A stretch of 20,370 nt of DNA, taken from the NCBI GenBank assembly GCA_015491615.1, contig WFVN01000012.1, positions 1 to 20,370 on the forward strand, given 5' to 3'. A program made the translations under genes and the position numbers. The stretch's first letter is position 1. Each line of letters opens with the position of its first letter. Positions 15,806 to 20,370 of this stretch are shown in pieces. The notes beneath the pieces were generated by a model. It was not told where the DNA came from and made no database searches. It was given only the letters and a program-made list of their open reading frames with translations. The DNA comes from Gammaproteobacteria bacterium (GTDB taxonomy: Bacteria > Pseudomonadota > Gammaproteobacteria > S012-40).

Positions 15806-17632
15806 TCAGGGTGCGTAGCGCAGGGTCAGATAGGCGCTGCGCCCCGGCTGGTTGTAGTAGGCGGCGGTCTCGTAGTCCGCATCGAACAGGTTTTCGATGC
15901 GCCCCTGCAACCGCCAGTTACGGGCGAAGTGATACTCGCCGCGCACATCGACCGTGGCGTAGCCATCGAGCACGCGGGTGTTGGCGAGATCGTCGTAGCG
16001 CCGGCCCACGGCGACCAGGGTCGCCCCCAGCCGGTAGCGACCGAAGTCACGGTCGGCATCCACACGCAAGGTGCGTTCGGCCCGGCGGGGCAGGAGGTTG
16101 CCGTCGTTGGCGCCACCGGAACGGTTCTTGGGGTCGAGGAGGGTGAGACCCGCGTCCCACGTCCAACCACCCAGGCGAACGGCGAGCACCGCCTCCACAC
16201 CGAGGATGCGCGCCTGGTCGATGTTGTTGGGGGCAAAGATCGACGCATCGTAGGCGATCAGATCGTCGATGCGTGTTTCGAAGGCGTTGACGGACCAGCG
16301 GCCCCGGCCGAACTCACCACGCAGGCCCATCTCCACGCTGCGCGAGGACTCGGGGCGCAAGGCCGGGTTGCCATAGCCCGGATAGTACGACTCGTTGAAG
16401 GTGGGCGCCTTGAAGGCGGTGCCGTAAGAGGCGACCAGGCGCAGCTCGGGAGCCAGGGCATAGCCCCAGGCCACGGCGCCAGTGGTGCGCGCGCCGAATT
16501 GGGCGTCGTCGTCGCGACGCAGGGAAAACTGCACGTCGTGGGCATCGAATCCCCCCCGGTACTGGGCGAACAGCCCCGTGTCGTCGCGGGAGGTGACGGC
16601 ATAGGCGGTGGTGCCGGCGACGCGGTCGTCCCGGTAATCGACGCCCACCGTGAGCCGCTGGTCATCGAAGAGGGCAATGTCGTTCTGCAGGGAGAGCGTG
16701 TCGCGCTCGCTCTCGAAGCGGCTCTGGAAAGCGCCGTCCTTGAAATTGTCGGAGGCGTCCCGGCTGCGCCCCGCCGTCAGGGTCACGCGCCAGCGGTGTG
16801 CGGGCGCGTAGCGCAGCGTGCCGCCGAGGACCTGCCGCACCGACTCGGATTCGTTGACGAAACCGCCGTCGAAGGCGTTTTTTCCTTCGGCACGCAAGGC
16901 ATGGACATCCACCTCGAGCCCCTCGCCGAAGCGGTAGCCCGCGCGCAGGGCACCGGAGAGATTGCGGTAGCCGTCTCTGTCCGGCTCGATGGTGAAGCAA
17001 CCGGCGCCGCCGGGCGAGGGCTTGCCGATGCAGGCGTTGAAGCCGGCGGTATCCAGGCCGCTCACGCTCAGATTGAACCAGCCGCGCGTGCCGCCGCCGG
17101 AGAGCCCCGACGAGGCGCTGTAGGTGCGATAACTGCCGCCACCGAGGGCGAAAAAGGGCCTGAGCGCACCGCCCCCCTTGCGGGTGAAGATCTGGATCAC
17201 TCCACCGATGGCCTCGGAGCCGTAGAGGCTGGTGCGCGGTCCGCGCACGATCTCGATGCGATCGATCTGGTCCACGGGGATGTCCTGGAAGGCCGTGGTG
17301 CCCAGGGTGGCGGAACCGACCCTGACCCCGTCGATGAGGACCAACACATGGTCGGACTCGGTCCCGCGCAGGAACACCGACGTGGTCTTGCCGGGCCCAC
17401 CGTTGTTGACGACGCCGACGCCCGGCAGGGCCCGCAGGAGGTCCTGTACCGACTGCGCCTGGAGGCGCTCGATGGCTTCGCGCGTGATGACGGTCACCGG
17501 GGCCAGCGACTCGTCCACCGTCTCGGCGGTGCGGCTCGCGGTGATGACGATGGGATCATCGACTTGAAGGGCAAAGACGGGGTGACAACCCAGCAGCAGG
17601 CAAGCCGCTGCGGGCAGGCGACGTTTCTTCAT
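15806..17632 (-). CDS. btuB: TonB-dependent cobalamin receptor BtuB
   Basis: A 608-residue outer-membrane receptor. I use the ATG at 17632 (MKKRRLPAAACLLLG...FA signal peptide) because GGAGGAAAA precedes it; an alternative start eight codons earlier would lie in that ribosome-binding site. The TonB box is DDPIVITASR near residue 25, the plug domain runs from about 40 to 150 (PVTVITREAIERLQAQSVQDLLRALPG, VLIDGVRVG, IEIVRGPRTSLYGSEAIGGVIQI), and a 22-strand barrel follows to the C-terminal YLTLRYAP. It imports corrinoids across the outer membrane using TonB-ExbB-ExbD energy, with BtuM as the probable inner-membrane partner. The cobalamin riboswitch upstream makes BtuB a much better call than a siderophore receptor. 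The terminal residue is proline rather than the usual aromatic, a small oddity. Confidence 0.95.
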   Translation of the reverse strand: MKKRRLPAAACLLLGCHPVFALQVDDPIVITASRTAETVDESLAPVTVITREAIERLQAQSVQDLLRALPGVGVVNNGGPGKTTSVFLRGTESDHVLVLIDGVRVGSATLGTTAFQDIPVDQIDRIEIVRGPRTSLYGSEAIGGVIQIFTRKGGGALRPFFALGGGSYRTYSASSGLSGGGTRGWFNLSVSGLDTAGFNACIGKPSPGGAGCFTIEPDRDGYRNLSGALRAGYRFGEGLEVDVHALRAEGKNAFDGGFVNESESVRQVLGGTLRYAPAHRWRVTLTAGRSRDASDNFKDGAFQSRFESERDTLSLQNDIALFDDQRLTVGVDYRDDRVAGTTAYAVTSRDDTGLFAQYRGGFDAHDVQFSLRRDDDAQFGARTTGAVAWGYALAPELRLVASYGTAFKAPTFNESYYPGYGNPALRPESSRSVEMGLRGEFGRGRWSVNAFETRIDDLIAYDASIFAPNNIDQARILGVEAVLAVRLGGWTWDAGLTLLDPKNRSGGANDGNLLPRRAERTLRVDADRDFGRYRLGATLVAVGRRYDDLANTRVLDGYATVDVRGEYHFARNWRLQGRIENLFDADYETAAYYNQPGRSAYLTLRYAP

Positions 17633-17639
17633 TGCGAAT

Positions 17640-17698
17640 TTTCCTCCGGCACGCACACCCGCGTGCGAATCGGTGAGACACCGGCACCACGGAGGAAA
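17640..17698 (-). promoter_or_regulatory. btuB Shine-Dalgarno and possible sequestering helix
   Basis: On the transcript, TTTCCTCCG (17698-17690) is a perfect nine-base complement of CGGAGGAAA (17648-17640), which contains the btuB Shine-Dalgarno. Between them are two small hairpins: 17649-17654 with 17661-17666, and 1771-type arms CGGTG/CACCG at 17671-17675 with 17679-17683. Together they would form a three-way junction that blocks ribosome binding. The pairing is seen in the sequence; its use in the cell is inferred. Confidence 0.55.
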
Positions 17699-17739
17699 CG
17701 ACGGACGGAAGGAAACGGAGACGCGTCACTGCCGGCCGC

Positions 17740-17760
17740 GGCATCGCCCTCCGCAATGCC
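17740..17760 (-). promoter_or_regulatory. Leader hairpin exposing a Shine-Dalgarno-like GGAGG loop
   Basis: Arms GGCATTGC and GCGATGCC (one G-U pair) enclose a five-base GGAGG loop. CGGAGG here (17753-17748) can pair with the CCTCCG that otherwise masks the btuB Shine-Dalgarno, so it is a possible competing partner in riboswitch output. A second perfect hairpin, eight pairs with loop GCACA on the plus strand, lies at 17766-17786. Confidence 0.45.
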
Positions 17761-17784
17761 AACCGCAAGGCCCGCACAGGGCCT

Positions 17785-17992
17785 TGGCTCCAGGCCGGTC
17801 TCCGGGCTCGCGAGGCGGTCTGCTGCGACCGGGGCGGATCGCCTTCCCACGTCGAAACGCAGTGGCGTGATGATCCGCCTTCTACTCGCCTACCGTTGCG
17901 GGGGCAGCGCCGGCTTTGCTCGATGGAGACACATCGAACGCACCGGCTTCCCGTTTCATCCCTCGGGCGGACACCCTCGGGACACCTGAAGC
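17785..17992 (-). ncRNA. Cobalamin (AdoCbl) riboswitch
   Basis: The conserved core is present in order on the minus strand: GAAGCCGGTG (17950-17941), GCTGCCCCCGCAACGG (17908-17893), and the B12 box AGCCCGGAGACCGGCCTG (17808-17791). The elements stand ahead of btuB, the classic target. Cobalamin binding should lower btuB-btuM expression. About 150 bases separate the aptamer from the btuB start, and no terminator with a T tract is seen, so control is more likely translational. The outer limits are approximate. Confidence 0.93.
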
Positions 17993-18001
17993 AGGACGGG
18001 G

Positions 18002-18030
18002 ATTCTGAGGATGGAAGGCGGGGGTGTCAA
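18002..18030 (-). promoter_or_regulatory. Sigma70 promoter of btuB-btuM
   Basis: A perfect -35 TTGACA (18030-18025) and a -10 CAGAAT (18007-18002, four of six) are 17 bases apart. Transcription would begin near 17995, just before the aptamer, leaving a leader of about 360 bases before the btuB ATG. The stretch from 17633 to 18115 holds only this promoter, the riboswitch leader and the hairpin at 18045-18072. Confidence 0.75.
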
Positions 18031-18044
18031 GTCGAGACTGCGGG

Positions 18045-18072
18045 CGCGCCATGACATGCATGGGCGCGTTTT
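18045..18072 (+). terminator. Hairpin with T tract reading on the plus strand
   Basis: CGCGCCATG (18045-18053) pairs with CATGG-CGCG (18059-18068) with one bulged G and a five-base loop, followed by TTTT (18069-18072). Only the plus strand has the T tract, so it would stop transcripts antisense to the btuB leader. On the minus strand it lies 44 bases after tRNA-Thr and could still mark the end of that transcript. Confidence 0.4.
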
Positions 18073-18115
18073 CGCAGGATAGTCACCAAACAAGCGAAAC
18101 GAGTTGGAAGGAGAT

Positions 18116-18191
<76 letters not shown>

Positions 18192-18201
18192 AGGGTGGGC
18201 G

Positions 18202-18229
18202 ATTATAGCAAAGCCGCGCCGTGTGCGAA
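18202..18229 (-). promoter_or_regulatory. Promoter of tRNA-Thr
   Basis: A perfect -10 TATAAT (18207-18202) is preceded, with a 16-base spacer, by TTCGCA (18229-18224, four of six). The start would fall about three or four bases before the mature tRNA 5' end, as is common for tRNA genes. The following CGCCCACC is GC-rich, resembling a stringent-control discriminator. Confidence 0.6.
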
Positions 18230-18235
18230 GGGGGG

Positions 18236-18658
18236 TCACTGGCTGCGCACGCGGATGATGACGTCCACCCCCGCGGCCTGGGTGCCCTTGGGCAGGTCGG
18301 GGAGCGTCCCCAGCTCCACCGCGCCGGCGGGGATGTCCATGAGTTCGCCGGTATCGACGTTGTAGAAGTGGTGGTGTTCGCTGACGTTGGAGTCGTAGAA
18401 GACCTTGGTGGGGTCGACGATCACTTCGCGCACCAGCCCCACGCGCGCGAACAGGCCCATGGTGTTGTACACCGTCGCCTTGGAGACGCGGCTGCCGCGC
18501 TCGTGGGCGAGGGCGAGGACCTCGTCGGCAGACAGATGTTGAGGCTTGCTGAGAACGATCTGGGCAATCTCCACCCGTTGCTGCGTGGGGGAAATACGGT
18601 GCCGACGCAGCAGTTCGACGATCTCGGCCTTGCTTAGATGAAATTCTGCAGCGCTCAT
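18236..18658 (-). CDS. Fur-superfamily metalloregulator, Irr-like subgroup
   Basis: A 140-residue Fur-family DNA-binding regulator. The winged-helix half has the usual ISPTQQRVEIAQIVL and SKATVYNTMGLFARVGLVREV (59-79). The metal/dimerisation half has HHHFYN at 95-100 and no CxxC zinc pairs; indeed the protein has no cysteine at all. The run REVIVDPTKVFYDSNVSEHHHFYN resembles rhizobial Irr, the heme- and iron-responsive regulator, more than Fur, PerR or Zur. Effector and targets are unknown here. A weak promoter may lie upstream, TTGTCA (18718-18713) and AATAAT (18697-18692) with a short 15-base spacer. GTAA is repeated four times in the AT-rich stretch 18668-18699, a possible operator. The nearest ribosome site, AAGGTAA, is weak and distant. 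It follows thiO after 86 bases. Confidence 0.9.
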   Translation of the reverse strand: MSAAEFHLSKAEIVELLRRHRISPTQQRVEIAQIVLSKPQHLSADEVLALAHERGSRVSKATVYNTMGLFARVGLVREVIVDPTKVFYDSNVSEHHHFYNVDTGELMDIPAGAVELGTLPDLPKGTQAAGVDVIIRVRSQ

Positions 18659-18744
18659 GGTCGTGTGTTTACCTTACCGAATTACTGCATGATTATTACA
18701 TTTGGGCCGGGCTGACAAGAGTTATTTCCCCGCTCACAGCGGGC

Positions 18745-19881
18745 TCATTGAGGATTATCGGCCACCTCCCCCACCCTTTTGAATCGATAAGGTCCGGGAT
18801 CGAGAATAGGGGGGCGGCCCAGAACCAGATCGGCCAACAAACGGGCGGAGGCTGGGGCGGTGACCACGCCGTTACGAAAATGTCCGGCATTGACGTACAG
18901 GCCTTCCCAGCCTGGCAGCGGCCCGATGAAGGGGACGCCGTCGGGGGAACCGGGGCGCAGCCCCGCCCAATGGGCCTCTTTGGGACAGCGGGCGAGGGCG
19001 GGGACGAGGGATTCGGCAACCCGCGCCAGTTCCTCGGCGGCCCCGGGGGTGGGGGTCTTGTCGAACCCCGTCTCCTCCATGGTGCTGCCCACGAGGACGC
19101 GCCCGTCGCGCCGTGGGATGAGGTAGTGGCCCTCGTGGATGAGGATGCGGTGCACCGTGTCCCGCGGCGCCCGGTAGAGGAGCATCTGTCCGCGTACCGG
19201 ACGCACCGGCACCACCGGGGCGCCCATCTGCGCCAATAGGCGACCGGTCCAGGCGCCGGCGCAGATCACCACCTTTCCCGCCCGGCGGAGGCCGGCGTCG
19301 GTTTCCACCCCGGCGACCCCTTCGTCGCCGCGCAACAGGCCGGTGACCGTCACCCCTTCCTCGATGCACACCCCCAGGTCCAGGAGGTGGGCGCGCAGGG
19401 CCTTGGCCAGGCGGGGGTTGCGTATCTGCGCCACCTGGGGCAACCACACGCCGCCCGTGTCCCGATGCAGGCCGGGTTCCAGGGCGCGTGCCGCGTCCGG
19501 CGGCAGGATCTCCACTTCCGCCTGGAAGCGGCGTCCCCAGGCGAGGGCCGGTTCCGCTTCCCCCGGATCCAAGATCAACAGGCCGTTGCGGGTCCACTCC
19601 GGGTCGATGCCGGTGGCCTCACGGAGCGACTCCGCCAGTTCGGGATAGATCCCCTGGCTCCACAGGACCAGGTGGTTGACCGGGTCGGGATAGCGCCAGG
19701 GATACAGGGGCGAAAGGATGCCGCCCCCCGCCCAGGTGGACTCGCGCCCGGCGGTACCCCGTTCCAAAAGGGTCACCCGCAGGCCCGCGAGGATCAATTC
19801 CCGAGCGCCGAGCATACCGATGATCCCACCGCCCACGACCACCACGTCGGTCGATCGTGAAAGTGGCGTCACGGTGCCCAT
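18745..19881 (-). CDS. thiO: Glycine oxidase ThiO / D-amino-acid oxidase family FAD enzyme
   Basis: A 378-residue FAD-dependent DAO-family oxidoreductase. The dinucleotide-binding motif VVVVGGGIIGMLGARELILAG starts at 13, with the acidic end of beta2 at LLERG. STWAGGGILSPLYPW (near 48-62) and the C-terminal LRPGSPDGVPFIGPLPGWEG plus GHFRNGV are typical of ThiO, which oxidises glycine to the dehydroglycine used to build the thiazole of thiamine. No other thi gene or TPP riboswitch is present, so the thiamine role is inferred from family type. The ATG at 19881 is the only start before an in-frame TGA four codons upstream; it lacks a Shine-Dalgarno. The palindrome TGATCGATCA (19881-19890) touches the start codon. 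The gene lies 117 bases behind a pilin gene. Confidence 0.9.
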   Translation of the reverse strand: MGTVTPLSRSTDVVVVGGGIIGMLGARELILAGLRVTLLERGTAGRESTWAGGGILSPLYPWRYPDPVNHLVLWSQGIYPELAESLREATGIDPEWTRNGLLILDPGEAEPALAWGRRFQAEVEILPPDAARALEPGLHRDTGGVWLPQVAQIRNPRLAKALRAHLLDLGVCIEEGVTVTGLLRGDEGVAGVETDAGLRRAGKVVICAGAWTGRLLAQMGAPVVPVRPVRGQMLLYRAPRDTVHRILIHEGHYLIPRRDGRVLVGSTMEETGFDKTPTPGAAEELARVAESLVPALARCPKEAHWAGLRPGSPDGVPFIGPLPGWEGLYVNAGHFRNGVVTAPASARLLADLVLGRPPILDPGPYRFKRVGEVADNPQ

Positions 19882-19998
19882 GATCGATCAAACCCATGCC
19901 ATTTCATGGGGAAAGTCTACCACGAGTCCAAGGAGACGCCCGCCGGAAGGCGAAACGAGCCCATCGGAAGGGTCAAGGGTCGCCCCTTGAGGCCGTGA

Positions 19999-20370
19999 TC
20001 AATTGCTCCAGCAACCGCTGGCCGGGCCGTCCTGGGTAATGGTGAAAGTGGTGCAGCCGGTATCGTTGGCCTGGTCGCCTACGGCAGTGGCAGTGGCAGT
20101 GAACCCGACGGCCGGATTGGTCGAACTCAGGCTCAGATTGTAGTAGCCCTCGGGCGTCGTCGTTCCCATCCCCAGGTCGGCCAGATTGGTGGTGTACTGG
20201 CCGTTGGCCAACCGCCAGCGCTCCTCCAACACCTGGATCTTCAACAACGTCCCCATGGCATCCGCGCGCCGCCCCTTGCGCACCTGATCCTGATAGGCCG
20301 GCACCGCAAAAGCGGCGATGACTCCCAGGATCACTATCACCACCATCAGCTCGATGAGCGTGAAACCTCG
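19999..20370 (-). CDS. pilE: Type IV minor pilin, PilE-like, 5' end outside the window
   Basis: The reading frame enters at the right edge and gives 123 visible residues. It begins RG|FTLIELMVVIVILGVIA, the type III prepilin cleavage site with the conserved Glu5 of the mature protein, so only the short leader is missing. The first 25 mature residues form the hydrophobic helix used for assembly. Two cysteines (mature C104 and C118) close the D-loop, in the pattern GCTTFTITQDGPASGCW that is characteristic of PilE-type minor pilins. The GspG/GspH pseudopilins lack this C-terminal loop, so I favour a type IV pilus part over a missing member of the gsp operon. Its other cluster genes (fimT, pilV, pilW, pilX, pilY1) would lie beyond the right edge. 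Confidence 0.88.
   Translation of the reverse strand, partial: RGFTLIELMVVIVILGVIAAFAVPAYQDQVRKGRRADAMGTLLKIQVLEERWRLANGQYTTNLADLGMGTTTPEGYYNLSLSSTNPAVGFTATATAVGDQANDTGCTTFTITQDGPASGCWSN

Noticed and set aside
15929..17989. A 686-codon plus-strand frame across btuB and its leader.
   Set aside because: It covers the riboswitch and the TonB receptor in antisense and shows no conserved motif.
18729..18743. Perfect six-pair hairpin CCCGCT/AGCGGG after thiO.
   Set aside because: No T tract follows on either strand and the loop is only three bases; it is too weak to call a terminator.
19999..20370. Pilin gene as a missing type II secretion pseudopilin (GspG or GspH).
   Set aside because: The C-terminal disulfide loop and GCW ending fit PilE-type minor pilins, and the gene is about 14 kb from the gsp operon.

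Overview
The window looks like chromosomal DNA of a high-GC gammaproteobacterium. The evidence is a Gsp-type secretin operon, a PilE-type minor pilin, a monothiol CGFS glutaredoxin, a BtuB/BtuM cobalamin uptake pair and an XrtA-type PrsK-like kinase. The overall character would suit an environmental lineage such as a sulfur-oxidising or Chromatiales-like group, but that placement is an inference. I see no transposase, integrase, phage gene or CRISPR array, and composition is even throughout. Gene density is high and all but one of the gaps between genes are under 200 bases.

Layout. Minus strand, 1-6267: an operon read right to left, gspD-gspE-gspF, followed by a secreted subtilisin-like (S8) protease whose 3' end lies beyond the left edge. 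Minus strand, 6440-10187: hydantoinase-B-like gene, an N-acetylglutaminylglutamine-type amidotransferase (asnO-like) and a CGFS glutaredoxin (grxD). Plus strand, 10307-15170: sodB with a strong terminator-like hairpin, then argD-argF (ornithine branch of arginine synthesis), then a membrane histidine kinase of the PrsK family. Minus strand, 15192-18030: a cobalamin uptake operon (btuB, then btuM) behind a good sigma70 promoter and an adenosylcobalamin riboswitch with a long leader. Minus strand, 18116-20370: tRNA-Thr(CGT), an Irr-like Fur-family regulator, a ThiO-type glycine oxidase, and a PilE-like minor pilin cut by the right edge.

How the parts work together. GspD, GspE and GspF are the outer-membrane channel, the ATPase and the inner-membrane platform of type II secretion. 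The protease encoded directly behind them has a signal peptide and is a natural candidate substrate. BtuB is the TonB-dependent outer-membrane cobalamin receptor. BtuM is a small inner-membrane protein related to ECF S-components that carries a candidate cobalt-ligating cysteine, so the two genes can supply a two-membrane B12 uptake route without BtuCDF. The riboswitch leader ends in a nine-base-pair helix that can hide the btuB Shine-Dalgarno sequence. An upstream hairpin displays a copy of that Shine-Dalgarno, a layout that suggests translational switching.

The points most worth following up are the btuB leader architecture, the BtuM protein, the isolated PrsK-like kinase, the isolated HyuB-AsnO pair, the Irr-like regulator outside the alphaproteobacteria, and the promoter-then-terminator arrangement in front of argD. 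I found no clearly new multi-gene system.
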